DNA of 64,000 bases from Sphingomonas oleivorans (GTDB lineage: Bacteria > Pseudomonadota > Alphaproteobacteria > Sphingomonadales > Sphingomonadaceae), in assembly GCF_003050615.1 (NCBI RefSeq), contig NZ_NWBU01000010.1:343165-407164 (forward strand), written 5' to 3'. Under the pieces are notes generated by a model. The model was given only the letters and a program-made list of their open reading frames with translations, was not told the origin of the DNA and did no database searches. Below, one piece after another: positions 15,742-23,668 of this stretch (position 1 is the first letter of the stretch; each line of letters starts with the position of its first letter). The position numbers and the translations under genes were made by a program.

Positions 15742-15981
15742 ATGTCCCGAATCGCTGACGATGTCCTGCTGACCCATCTTGAAGTTGCGCTCGCCGTGGC
15801 GCCCGAGCCGACGCTCGCTGGTCTGAACGCCGATGATCCACGCGCGCAGCGCAGCGCCCGTGTCGATCTTGCGCGGCATCTGGTCGAGAGGATGCGTGGC
15901 TTCGTCATCGAGGGTGAGGGCTATGCCAGTGGCGGAATTCAGCCCTGCCTGTTTCCGGGCGACCTGGCGCCGATCGGGTAA
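15742..15981 (+). CDS. Small hypothetical protein under a LexA-type box
   Basis: A 79-residue protein (MSRIADDVLLTHLEVALAVA..., RHLVERMRGFVIEGEGYASG) of unknown function, probably helical, with no signal peptide or membrane segment. It lies 69 bases after the relaxase but has its own LexA-type box 11 bases upstream, so it is probably transcribed separately and induced on DNA damage. There is no clear Shine-Dalgarno; GTG 15736 or a leaderless transcript are alternatives to ATG 15742. It is convergent with the S24 operon. The call rests on coding character and the promoter box; the family is unknown to me. Confidence 0.55.
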   Translation: MSRIADDVLLTHLEVALAVAPEPTLAGLNADDPRAQRSARVDLARHLVERMRGFVIEGEGYASGGIQPCLFPGDLAPIG

Positions 15982-16005
15982 GCCGCGTGTTGCGTGATGC
16001 TCCGC

Positions 16006-16203
16006 TCATTGCAGCGGTGTATCGCCGTCTTTTCCGGTCAACTGCGCAATCCGTCGGGCGATAGCCTGCCAGGTTTGGATGCCTGCCTCGTCGCCGGCCA
16101 GCGCCAGGGCGCCAATCTGTTCGGCGACATGGAGCGGGGCCTTGTCGCCATGCGTCGTCAGCACCTGATTGGCACAAGCCCAGAGTTCCCACTCGCTGAG
16201 CAT
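16006..16203 (-). CDS. Small hypothetical protein, resembles DUF6961
   Basis: A 65-residue protein with ELWACANQVLTTHGDKAPLH and AEQIGALALAGDEAG, which I recognise as the pattern of DUF6961, small helical proteins of sphingomonads. The start overlaps the stop of the upstream gene in TGATG form, so it is translationally coupled and is the fourth and last gene of the S24 repressor operon. An N-terminally longer frame to 16428 is rejected because the family-like part begins exactly at this ATG. Function unknown; a regulatory or repair-related role is only suggested by the operon. Confidence 0.72.
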   Translation of the reverse strand: MLSEWELWACANQVLTTHGDKAPLHVAEQIGALALAGDEAGIQTWQAIARRIAQLTGKDGDTPLQ

Positions 16204-16511
16204 CAGCGAAAATGTCCGGCGAGGCCGAGGAGCAAGGCTATGAAGCCGTAGCCCACGAATGCTGCGGTCAGCAGATATTCGATGTTGAGCCTGAGCCGGC
16301 GAGGGCGGGGCTGTCCTGCCGGCCAAATCTGATCGCAGACGATCCCGTTGAACCCGGCACGCTGGCCCGTGACTTCGACTTCGCAGCCGATCAGACGACG
16401 CGACGGGCGTCGCGCATCCAGTTCCCATACGCCGCCGCCACTACGAAGAAGCAGGCCATATGGTCCTTCCTCCAGGTATCCGGTGAGATGCAGGTCGGCG
16501 CTTAGCGGCAC
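16203..16511 (-). CDS. Hypothetical membrane-anchored protein, resembles DUF5818
   Basis: A 102-residue protein with a small strand-rich domain (LHLTGYLEEGPYGLLLRSGG, then CEVEVTGQRAGFNGIVCDQIW) of the kind called DUF5818, followed by a C-terminal membrane helix (LLTAAFVGYGFIALLLGLAG). I place the start at GTG 16509-16511 because AAGGGG lies six bases upstream; this overlaps the end of the nuclease-like gene by 10 bases. The GxLxxGxxG-type strand pattern suggests an OB-like fold, but I cannot confirm it. It is the third gene of the S24 operon. Function unknown. Confidence 0.62.
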   Translation of the reverse strand: MPLSADLHLTGYLEEGPYGLLLRSGGGVWELDARRPSRRLIGCEVEVTGQRAGFNGIVCDQIWPAGQPRPRRLRLNIEYLLTAAFVGYGFIALLLGLAGHFR

Positions 16512-16927
16512 GCCGGCCCCTTCCAATAGCGATCCCAGCGAAGAACCGTCCCCGTGCGGATCATGGCGCAGGAGAGATCGGCGCCCGAAGGCAGGCGGCA
16601 CCAGGCGGCTGTCCTGCTGCCTCCGGCAGACCCTTCGGAGCGGCATGTCAGCCTCGGACCTCGAATGACGACATGACCTGTCGGGATGTTGCCGCGCGGC
16701 CCGCCCAGCAGGCCTACCAGCGCATCACGGGCTTCTACCGCCGAGGCAGAGGGGCAGGGCTGGTTGGAGCGGCATGTGCCGTCCATTTCGCGCGCCGCGA
16801 TCCCCGCGATGCGCAGATGCGGTCCCTCTGCGCACCAGACGGGGCCATCGCCGTCCCAGACATGGGTGGGCGTGCAAGTGAAGGTCTGCCCGGCGGCGAC
16901 AATCGAGGCGGCAAGAATGACAAGCAT
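16502..16927 (-). CDS. Thermonuclease-like (SNase-family) exported protein
   Basis: A 141-residue protein with a short signal peptide (MLVILAASIVAAG) and a staphylococcal-nuclease-like domain: HVWDGDGPVWC, then HLRIAGIAAREMDGTC, corresponding to the VxDGDT and RLxGIDxPE signatures of the family. Arg in HLRI and Glu in AREMD fit the active-site pattern, while the acidic calcium site looks incomplete, so activity is uncertain. Six cysteines suggest disulphides in an exported protein. It is 13 bases downstream of the S24 repressor on the same strand and is probably co-transcribed, so it would be switched on with the repressor gene. Possible roles are DNA degradation or processing in the periplasm during transfer; this is inferred. 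Confidence 0.7.
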   Translation of the reverse strand: MLVILAASIVAAGQTFTCTPTHVWDGDGPVWCAEGPHLRIAGIAAREMDGTCRSNQPCPSASAVEARDALVGLLGGPRGNIPTGHVVIRGPRLTCRSEGSAGGSRTAAWCRLPSGADLSCAMIRTGTVLRWDRYWKGPACR

Positions 16928-16940
16928 CGGGATGGTCAGC

Positions 16941-17585
16941 CTAGCGCAGCGCTCGGCCGAACCAGAGAACGCGGCCGACGATATTGATGGTGCGCTTTTC
17001 GAGACCGCGCCAACTGGGATAGGCGGGATTGTCGCTCAGCACCGAGACCCGCTTGCCTTGCGGTTCGATCGCCACACGCTTGACGCTGAGCATGTCATCC
17101 ATGCGCATCACGTAAATTCCGTCGCGCAGGCGCGATTGGCCGTCGCCAAGATCGACCATCACTTCGTCGCCGTCATGCAAGGTGGGCTCCATCGAGTCTC
17201 CATGAACCGCGATGATCGACAGGTTCGTCGCCTTGCTGGCCGTCAGCCGTCGCAGCCATTTTTCATCGAATCCGAATTGGGCGCATTTGGCTTCCATTTC
17301 AGCGAGCGCACCGTGACCGGCGGAGGCCTCGACCGCGAGAACCGGCACATGGACCAGTTCGACAACGGGTCCAGAACGCCGTTCCGGGGCGCCGAGAACC
17401 TTCTCATCGACACCAAAGAAACGGGCGAGCACCGCGCGATCCTGTTCGTCCAGCTGCCTGGGGCTGCCGCGCCGGATGTACTGCTGGATATAGGCGGCAT
17501 TGCGTCCCAGGAGGCGCGATATCGAGGAGTAATTGACCCCTCGCTTCTGGATCAGCTCGTCCAGGGCTCTACGTGCGTCTTCCAT
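16941..17585 (-). CDS. S24-family (LexA/CI-like) repressor
   Basis: A 214-residue repressor with an N-terminal helix-turn-helix (SSISRLLGRNAAYIQQYIRRG, split as residues 20-40) and a C-terminal S24 autoprotease domain. Ser131 in HGDSMEPT and Lys169 in LSVKR form the catalytic dyad, and Ala89-Gly90 (EASAGHG) is a fitting self-cleavage site, so RecA-stimulated cleavage as in LexA or CI is likely. I start at ATG 17585, where the helical domain begins and AGGA is upstream; ATG 17609 would add eight residues. Upstream are two CTAGGA palindromes, probably its own operators, and a LexA-type box. TAGGAAA repeats also occur before the tra operon, so this protein is the best candidate for the transfer repressor. 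It heads a four-gene operon. Confidence 0.85.
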   Translation of the reverse strand: MEDARRALDELIQKRGVNYSSISRLLGRNAAYIQQYIRRGSPRQLDEQDRAVLARFFGVDEKVLGAPERRSGPVVELVHVPVLAVEASAGHGALAEMEAKCAQFGFDEKWLRRLTASKATNLSIIAVHGDSMEPTLHDGDEVMVDLGDGQSRLRDGIYVMRMDDMLSVKRVAIEPQGKRVSVLSDNPAYPSWRGLEKRTINIVGRVLWFGRALR

Positions 17586-17609
17586 CGCTGGCAGTCCTAT
17601 CGCATCCAT

Positions 17610-17648
17610 CTAGGAAATTCGATCCTAGACTCTAGGAAGCCTTCCTAG
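17610..17648. promoter_or_regulatory. Two inverted-repeat operators at the S24 repressor promoter
   Basis: CTAGGA-N7-TCCTAG at 17610-17628 and the perfect palindrome CTAGGAAGCCTTCCTAG at 17632-17648 stand side by side between the repressor and its divergent gene. On the minus strand TTGCGT-N17-TAGGAA forms a possible promoter with its -10 within the second palindrome. This is a typical autoregulatory layout for a dimeric repressor. A further TAGGAA at 17649-17654 touches the LexA-type box. Confidence 0.65.
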
Positions 17649-17651
17649 TAG

Positions 17652-17666
17652 GAACATAACAAGAAC
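17652..17666 (-). promoter_or_regulatory. LexA-type box between the S24 repressor and its divergent gene
   Basis: GAACATAACAAGAAC is the reverse of GTTC-N7-GTTC. It overlaps the end of a TAGGAA half-site and lies in the predicted -35/-10 spacer of the repressor promoter, so LexA and the S24 protein could compete here. Confidence 0.62.
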
Positions 17667-17691
17667 GCAAGCGCAAAGCGAGTCGAAGGCG

Positions 17692-17910
17692 ATGGAGCTA
17701 CTGGAGCAGATTGAGACGTATTTGGTTCGTACCGGCACCTCCGCCAGCACGTTCGGGAGGGCAGTGGTAGCTGACCCTCGGTTTGTTCAAGATCTTAGGG
17801 ATGGCCGCCAGCCCAGGAGGCGAACCAAGCAAAAAGTCTCGAATTTTCTCTTGACAGCAGAAGGGTTTGCATTGGCATGCTCGGATAAATCTCACGAAGC
17901 GGGCCGGTAG
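17692..17910 (+). CDS. Small HTH-like protein divergent from the S24 repressor
   Basis: A 72-residue protein (MELLEQIETYLVRTGTSAST, FGRAVVADPRFVQDLRDGR, RRRTKQKVSNFLL) with the look of a compact helix-turn-helix: a helix, then a GTSASTFGRAVVADPRFVQDL core and a basic segment. Small proteins of this type are common next to S24 repressors in sphingomonad genomes. The ATG is preceded by GAAGGCG, and the gene shares its upstream region with the repressor, including the palindromic operators and the LexA-type box. It could act as a Cro-like partner; that is inferred from position and size. The BREX cargo starts right behind it. Confidence 0.68.
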   Translation: MELLEQIETYLVRTGTSASTFGRAVVADPRFVQDLRDGRQPRRRTKQKVSNFLLTAEGFALACSDKSHEAGR

Positions 17911-17944
17911 TTTCGCATTGCCCTCTCCCAGTCCATACAGTAGG

Positions 17945-17956
17945 TGTGTCCACACA
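17945..17956. promoter_or_regulatory. Palindrome upstream of brxR
   Basis: TGTGT-CC-ACACA lies 38 bases before the brxR start. WYL regulators of the BrxR type bind inverted repeats in their own promoter, so this is a candidate operator. A weak -35 TTGCCC is at 17918-17923. Short, so only suggestive. Confidence 0.35.
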
Positions 17957-17994
17957 GAAACTGGTCAGACCATGTTTCTTGGGGGCTTCGGGGC

Positions 17995-18867
17995 ATGGAT
18001 GGCGATTCAGGATTGCGACGTGGGGTTGAGAACAGGCTGGAATTCATCGAATTCCGGTTGTTCTGGGAAGGCCACGTAAATCGCAGCGATCTCATTGAAG
18101 CCTTCGGCGTATCGATCAATCAGGCTTCTGCCGATCTCAACAGATATCTCGGCTTGGCCGAAGCAAATATGGTCTACGACAAGAGCGCTCGCACATATGT
18201 GCGAAACTCTGCCTTCAAGCCGATCTTCCATAAGCCCGACGCGGAGAGATATCTCTCCCAAATCAGGTCGATCGCCGACGGCATTGTTGCCCCCGATGAT
18301 GCCTGGATCGGAAGTGTGCCCAACTTCGCATGCGCCCCCACACCGGCGCGCGGCGTTTCTGCACCGATACTCAGGGCCGTCGTGACCGCCATCAAGCGCA
18401 AAGAGGAGATCGAGGTATTCTACCAATCGATGTCATCGCCTGAGCCGTCCTGGCGCTGGATCGCGCCGCACGCTTTGGTGTTCGACGGCTTTCGATGGCA
18501 CGCGCGCGCGCACTGCGATCGGAGCGGCGTGTTCAAGGATTTCGTGCTGTCGCGCATTGCTGAGGCGCGTTCAAGCCGCGCGTCAGACGTGCCTGCCACC
18601 GGAGATCACAATTGGCAGGAGAGCGTCGATTTGTTCATCGCTCCGCATCCCGAATTGAGTGTAGCGCAACGCAAGGCGATCGAGCTCGACTACGGGATGG
18701 TTGACGGCAAAGCCACGATCCCGACTAAGCGGGCTCTGCTGTACTACGCGCTCAAGCGGCTTGGACTCGACACCGATCCATCAGCGCGCCGCCCGCAGGA
18801 TCAGCAAATTATCCTGCTGAATGCGGCTGAAGTGCTGTCATCCGCAGGTACGGACGCTCGCTCATGA
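17995..18867 (+). CDS. brxR: BREX WYL-domain transcriptional repressor BrxR
   Basis: A 290-residue regulator: N-terminal winged helix-turn-helix (RLEFIEFRLFWEGHVNRSDL, then EAFGVSINQASADLNRYLGL), a linker, a WYL ligand-binding domain (about residues 120-210, with the EVFYQSMSS strand and WRWIAPHALVFDGFRWHARAH) and a C-terminal dimerisation part. BrxR/CapW proteins sit upstream of BREX and CBASS operons and repress them until a signal, probably nucleic acid or nucleotide, is sensed by the WYL domain. The ATG at 17995 is preceded by a GGGG-rich site; it overlaps brxA by four bases. A closely similar protein is encoded at 61318-62232 beside the second defence locus. Confidence 0.88.
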   Translation: MDGDSGLRRGVENRLEFIEFRLFWEGHVNRSDLIEAFGVSINQASADLNRYLGLAEANMVYDKSARTYVRNSAFKPIFHKPDAERYLSQIRSIADGIVAPDDAWIGSVPNFACAPTPARGVSAPILRAVVTAIKRKEEIEVFYQSMSSPEPSWRWIAPHALVFDGFRWHARAHCDRSGVFKDFVLSRIAEARSSRASDVPATGDHNWQESVDLFIAPHPELSVAQRKAIELDYGMVDGKATIPTKRALLYYALKRLGLDTDPSARRPQDQQIILLNAAEVLSSAGTDARS

Positions 18868-19487
18868 ACGACCGTGGGAAGCCCCAAAACTACCGGATGT
18901 CGTTTGGCACAGGCGGTCTTTTCCTCAACGAGAGCGTCGCCATCGCGCGTCTATTTCAGGAACTGGGCGACTGGAGTGCGGTAAAAAGGGTCGCCTCCGA
19001 GCAGGCGGTGATTCCGTTTAAGAAACAATCGTCGGTGACGCGCTCGGTTCGCGAGATTGCCAATCGGCTCGAGGTGTTGCGGCCTGAAGAGATGGAACTG
19101 CTCGCCCATGGCGAGTATCACAACCAACTTTCTGTTCTCTGGCTCGCGTTGTGTCGGGGTTATCGGTTTATCGGGGAATTTGCCACTGAGCTTGTCTCAG
19201 AGCGGTTCCTGAGCTTTCGCACGCATCTCACCTATGACGACTTCGACGCCTTTTATGCCGCGAAGGCCGAATGGGAGCCAGACCTCGAACAGATCAGTGT
19301 CTCAACAAGGGAGAAGCTGCGCCAGGTCCTTTTCCGGTTGATGAGGGAGGGGGGCATCCTGAGTAAGGACGACCACATTTGTCGTGCTTTGCTCTCACCC
19401 GTTTTCACCAATCTAATTTCGGCATCTGACCCGAAAGAGATCCGATTTTTCCCTGGCGCCGAACCCGCCGGGCAGAAAGGCGACTAA
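18864..19487 (+). CDS. brxA: BREX protein BrxA (DUF1819)
   Basis: A 207-residue BrxA protein, recognised by YRMSFGTGGLFLNESVAIARL near the start (split here as residues 9-29) and the following RLEVLRPEEMELLAHGEY and LVSERFLSFRTHLTYDDF segments. BrxA is a small, mostly helical DNA-binding protein related to the NusB fold; in type I BREX it is part of the complex needed for host methylation and phage exclusion. Length is normal. Start and stop overlap the neighbouring brx genes (ATGA with brxR, TAATG with brxB), showing one tightly coupled operon. Confidence 0.9.
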   Translation: MNDRGKPQNYRMSFGTGGLFLNESVAIARLFQELGDWSAVKRVASEQAVIPFKKQSSVTRSVREIANRLEVLRPEEMELLAHGEYHNQLSVLWLALCRGYRFIGEFATELVSERFLSFRTHLTYDDFDAFYAAKAEWEPDLEQISVSTREKLRQVLFRLMREGGILSKDDHICRALLSPVFTNLISASDPKEIRFFPGAEPAGQKGD

Positions 19488-20098
19488 TGGCACGAGACAC
19501 CAACACCATGTCGCCGCGAGAGCGCCAGGAGCACCTGCTGGAGGTCATTGCCAGCCCTCGCTTTCTAAAGAAGCAGGGCCTCGGGAATGAGGTTCCGTTC
19601 TTTATCTGCCCATTTCCGGCCGACGACGCCGTGGAGATGGAAGTGGTCCGGGCGCAGTTGGTCAAACTGCTGGCCGACCGCGGCGTGAGCGCCCTCGACA
19701 TCAACCTTTATAATCTGTCCGTAGGGATGCTGCAGGAGCGTGGCATTTGGGATCAGTTGATCGAGCAGGAGGCTGGTTTCACGAAGGATGAGCTCAAGGA
19801 ACTACTGCAGAATGTGCTGGATCCAGAGCAGCACCTGATCCCAGAGATTGCCCGGGTGCTCGAAGCAAACGAGTTCGACGTTCTGCTCCTGTCCGGTGTC
19901 GGCGAGGTCTATCCCTACATTCGATCGCACAATGTTCTGAACAATCTTCAGAGCACCGCTAAAGACAAGCCAACTGTTATGTTTTTTCCTGGAAGCTACA
20001 CGCACGCGCTCGCAAGCGGCGCTTCCCTGGATCTGTTCGGTATCATGCACGACGACAAATACTACCGTGCATTCAACATCTTCAATTACGAGGTCTGA
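19487..20098 (+). CDS. brxB: BREX protein BrxB (DUF1788)
   Basis: A 203-residue BrxB (DUF1788) protein. Family features are PFFICPFPADDAVEMEVVRA, DINLYNLSVGMLQERGIWDQ (each shown to 20 residues), an internal helical stretch and the C-terminal PTVMFFPGSYTHALASGASL followed by LFGIMHDDKYYRAFNI. It resembles a degenerate P-loop fold without Walker residues. BrxB connects PglZ and PglX in type I systems and is required for modification and defence. Length is usual for the family. It is followed by brxC after 9 bases with a GAGGGGG ribosome binding site. Confidence 0.9.
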   Translation: MARDTNTMSPRERQEHLLEVIASPRFLKKQGLGNEVPFFICPFPADDAVEMEVVRAQLVKLLADRGVSALDINLYNLSVGMLQERGIWDQLIEQEAGFTKDELKELLQNVLDPEQHLIPEIARVLEANEFDVLLLSGVGEVYPYIRSHNVLNNLQSTAKDKPTVMFFPGSYTHALASGASLDLFGIMHDDKYYRAFNIFNYEV

Positions 20099-20107
20099 GG
20101 GGGCTGC

Positions 20108-23100
20108 ATGACCATCCTGCGCGATATATTTGAAAAGCCTGTCGACCGACCGATTGAAGGCGTTATCAAGGCCGATGACGATGCCAGCTTGCGCATTGAG
20201 CTTGAGGAATATGTCCTCACGAACGAGATCAAGAAGCAGATCGAGCGGTTCCTCGACGCCTACAACAACTATACGACCGCGAACGGCGCCTGGATTTCGG
20301 GCTTTTTCGGATCAGGTAAATCGCACCTCCTCAAGATGCTGGCCATGCTGCTCGAGAACCGCGAGGTTGGCGGGGCGCTCGCCTTTGAGGTGTTCAAGGA
20401 GAAATGCGTCGATGATGAGATCCTCTCAGCGGATCTCAAGCGCGCGGTGTCGATCCCTTCCAAGAGCATCCTGTTCAACATCGACCAGAAGGCTGACGTC
20501 ATCTCGAAGGATCAGATCGATGCGTTGCTGTCGGTTTTCCAGAAGGTGTTCGACGAAACTTGCGGTTACTATGGCAAGCAAGCCTACATCGCGCAGTTCG
20601 AGAGAGATTTGGACAGCCGTGGTGTCTACGGAGCATTCAGGGAAGCCTACCAAGCTGTCGCGGGAAAATCTTGGGAGCGCGGTCGTGAGCAGCATCTGCT
20701 GGAAGGTGCCAACATTGCCAAAGCCTATGCAAAATCTACTGGCGCGGCCCCCGCGGAAGCTACGGGCATCCTCAACAAGTACCGGTCGGACTTCAAGGTT
20801 TCGATCGAGGATTTCGCCGACAAGGTGAAGGCATATGTCGACGCTGAGGGCAAGGACTTCCGCCTGAACTTCTTCGTGGACGAGGTTGGTCAGTTTATCG
20901 CCGACAACGTCAAGCTGATGACCAATCTTCAGACCATCGCGGAAAGTCTGAACACCAAATGCCGCGGCAGGGCGTGGATTATTGTGACGGCCCAGCAGGA
21001 TATGAATGCGGTGATTGGCGACATGGATGAGCGCCAGGAGAATGACTTCTCCAAGATCCAGGCACGCTTTGCGAACCGGATGCCCTTGAACAGTGCCGAC
21101 GTGGCCGAGGTTATCCAGAAGCGTCTGCTCAAAAAGACCGAGTCTGGCGTTGAGAGCCTCGCCGACCTCTACCGGCGCGAGGCCAATAATCTGCGGACCC
21201 TGTTCGACTTCGCTGATGGATCACGCGCACTCAAGAATTTCGCCGACCGGGACCACTTCATCCATAGCTACCCGTTCATCCCGTACCAGTATGAGCTGTT
21301 CCAGATGGCCATTCAGGGGCTATCGCAGCACAATGCCTTCGAAGGGCGCCACAGTTCCGTTGGCGAGCGTTCCATGCTCGGTGTGTTTCAGGAGGTGGCT
21401 GTCCACCTCTCCGACCTCGAGCTCGGCCGAATTGCGACGTTCGACTTGATGTTTGAGGGGATACGGACGGCCCTCAAATCCAGCGTTCAGCAGTCGATCC
21501 AGATCGCCGAGCGCAACCTTGGGGACCAGTTTGCGACCCGGGTGTTGAAGGCACTGTTCCTGGTCAAGTACGAAAAGTCCTTCAAGCCAACAGCTCGCAA
21601 CATCGCGATCCTGATGCGGGAAAAGTTTGATGAGGACGAAACAGCTCTCAAGCGACGGGTGGAGGAAGCCCTAAGCCTTCTCGAGCAGAACACCTACATT
21701 CAGCGCAATGGCGATCTGTTTGAATTCCTGACCGATGAAGAAAAAGATATCGAGCAGGAAATCAAGAACGTCGAGGTCGACAGCACGGAGATCGCAAAGG
21801 AGCTGGAGGCGCTGATTTTTGATGCGGTCGTCCGCGACCGCAAGATGCGGCATGATGTAGCACAGCACGACTACGCGTTTGCCCGAAAGCTCGACGATCG
21901 CCTCCAGGGCAGGGACTACGAGCTGGGCATCAACATCGTTACGCCGTTCCATGAAAATGCCGGGAAGCCCGAAGCGGCTCGCATGGCGAGCATGTCCAGC
22001 GATGAACTGGTTATCCTGCTCAAGGCCGATGATCGCTTTGCTCGCGACCTAATGATGTTCCGCAAGACTGACAAATACGTTCGTCAGGCCCGCGCCACCT
22101 CACCGCAGCCCTCGATTGAACGGATCATCAGTGAAAAGGGGCAGCAAAATGCCAACCGGCATCGGGATCTGACAACGCGCGCGCGCACGCTCGTTTCCGA
22201 AGCTCAGCTGTTCGTTCGAGGCGAGGAGCTGGATATTCGGGGCGAAGATCCCCAGGTGCTTGTGCGGCGTGCATTCCAGGCGCTGGTCGACAAGGTCTAC
22301 ACCAATCTACCGATGCTTCGCGGCGCCACCTATTCCGAAGGGGATATCGGTCGGTATCTGCGCCAGAATAGCGATGGATCCTTGATCCCCGGCGGTAGCA
22401 ATCTCACCGAAGCGGAGCAGGAAATCCTGAACTTCACGCAATCGAACGCACGCACTGGTGTCAGGACCACCGTGAAGGCCATCGCGGAGCGGTTCGAAAT
22501 CAAGCCCTATGGCTGGCCCAATGCGGCGGTTCTTTGCACGGTCGCGAGCCTGTTTTCCCACGGCAAGCTGGAGGCTCGATCGGATGGGGCACCGCTCGAA
22601 GGTGATGCCCTGGAGCGTGCTCTGAAGAACTCCCACGCCCTAGCCAACATCGTGCTCGACTTGCAGGTCGAATTTACCGCCGGACAGGTTCGCGCACTGC
22701 GGGAATTCTACCGTGAAATGTTCGACAAGCCGCCGGCGGCATCGGACGGCAAGGCGCTTGGCAAAGAGACTGGGGAGGCGATAGCCGGGCTCACCAAGGC
22801 GTTGGTCGACCTCGAGGGGAAGGCCCGGGATTACCCGTTCGTCGCTGCGGTTTCCCCGGTGATTGCCAAGCTGCGCGAAGCCGAGGGCAAGCCTTATGGC
22901 TGGTACTTCACCGACCTACCACAGCACGAAGACGCGCTGCTCGATGCCAAGGAGCAGGTGATCGATCCCTTGCTGCGGTTTATGGGCGGCGCACAATGCA
23001 AGATCTATGACGAGGCGCGGGACTTCCTGTCTCGGAATGCGGACAATTTGAGCTACGTCAGCGGTGGAGAGGCGGCCACCATCCAGTCGGCGCTCGCGGA

Positions 23101-23668
23101 TCCATCCTGCTACAAGGGCAACTCCATCCAGCAGGTGAAGGTGCAGCTTGATGGGCTGCGGCTGCAGATCGAGCGGCTTGTCGCGATCGAGCGTGAGGTG
23201 GCGGTTAAGGATATCGAACAGCGTATCGGGCATATCGAGGCTACCTCTACTCAAAGCGGGCTTCCGTCTGTCCCCGATGATGTCTGCCGGGTATGCGATA
23301 AGTTGCTCGAAGCAGTGCGCGCGGCATCTTTGATCGCAGTGATCCGCGAAAGGACCGCGCACTTCACGTCCACAACATTCCCCGAGCTGCTGGGCAAACT
23401 CGAAAGCGCCAAGCAGCCGCCAATGACCCATCCTGAGCCCGGCGACAGTGCTCAAAATCCCGACAGCAAGGTTAGCGCGTCTCCTGCTGGCGGCTTCTCC
23501 GGAGCCCCGCCTGTCGCGCCGAAGGTTGAGTATGTCTCAATCGCGAACCTCAAGGTTTCTTTCCGCACCGCTGCCCTGGCCGATGAGGCAGACGTGGACG
23601 CCTATCTTAAATCCTATCGCGAAACGCTGCTTACCGAGATCCGCAGCGGCAAGAGGATCACCGTTTAA
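20108..23668 (+). CDS. brxC: BREX AAA+ ATPase BrxC
   Basis: A 1186-residue BrxC/PglY-type ATPase. The Walker A motif GFFGSGKSHLL is at residues 65-75, followed by the conserved NIDQKAD strand (about 123-129) and a Walker B-like FFVDEVGQFI near residue 258. The long C-terminal two thirds are helical, with coiled-coil parts. BrxC is the large ATPase of type I BREX and is needed for phage exclusion and methylation; its exact motor role is unsettled. The last 60 residues contain a Pro/Ser-rich linker before a conserved end. Its stop overlaps the pglX start by one base (TAATG). Length is typical. Confidence 0.93.
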   Translation: MTILRDIFEKPVDRPIEGVIKADDDASLRIELEEYVLTNEIKKQIERFLDAYNNYTTANGAWISGFFGSGKSHLLKMLAMLLENREVGGALAFEVFKEKCVDDEILSADLKRAVSIPSKSILFNIDQKADVISKDQIDALLSVFQKVFDETCGYYGKQAYIAQFERDLDSRGVYGAFREAYQAVAGKSWERGREQHLLEGANIAKAYAKSTGAAPAEATGILNKYRSDFKVSIEDFADKVKAYVDAEGKDFRLNFFVDEVGQFIADNVKLMTNLQTIAESLNTKCRGRAWIIVTAQQDMNAVIGDMDERQENDFSKIQARFANRMPLNSADVAEVIQKRLLKKTESGVESLADLYRREANNLRTLFDFADGSRALKNFADRDHFIHSYPFIPYQYELFQMAIQGLSQHNAFEGRHSSVGERSMLGVFQEVAVHLSDLELGRIATFDLMFEGIRTALKSSVQQSIQIAERNLGDQFATRVLKALFLVKYEKSFKPTARNIAILMREKFDEDETALKRRVEEALSLLEQNTYIQRNGDLFEFLTDEEKDIEQEIKNVEVDSTEIAKELEALIFDAVVRDRKMRHDVAQHDYAFARKLDDRLQGRDYELGINIVTPFHENAGKPEAARMASMSSDELVILLKADDRFARDLMMFRKTDKYVRQARATSPQPSIERIISEKGQQNANRHRDLTTRARTLVSEAQLFVRGEELDIRGEDPQVLVRRAFQALVDKVYTNLPMLRGATYSEGDIGRYLRQNSDGSLIPGGSNLTEAEQEILNFTQSNARTGVRTTVKAIAERFEIKPYGWPNAAVLCTVASLFSHGKLEARSDGAPLEGDALERALKNSHALANIVLDLQVEFTAGQVRALREFYREMFDKPPAASDGKALGKETGEAIAGLTKALVDLEGKARDYPFVAAVSPVIAKLREAEGKPYGWYFTDLPQHEDALLDAKEQVIDPLLRFMGGAQCKIYDEARDFLSRNADNLSYVSGGEAATIQSALADPSCYKGNSIQQVKVQLDGLRLQIERLVAIEREVAVKDIEQRIGHIEATSTQSGLPSVPDDVCRVCDKLLEAVRAASLIAVIRERTAHFTSTTFPELLGKLESAKQPPMTHPEPGDSAQNPDSKVSASPAGGFSGAPPVAPKVEYVSIANLKVSFRTAALADEADVDAYLKSYRETLLTEIRSGKRITV

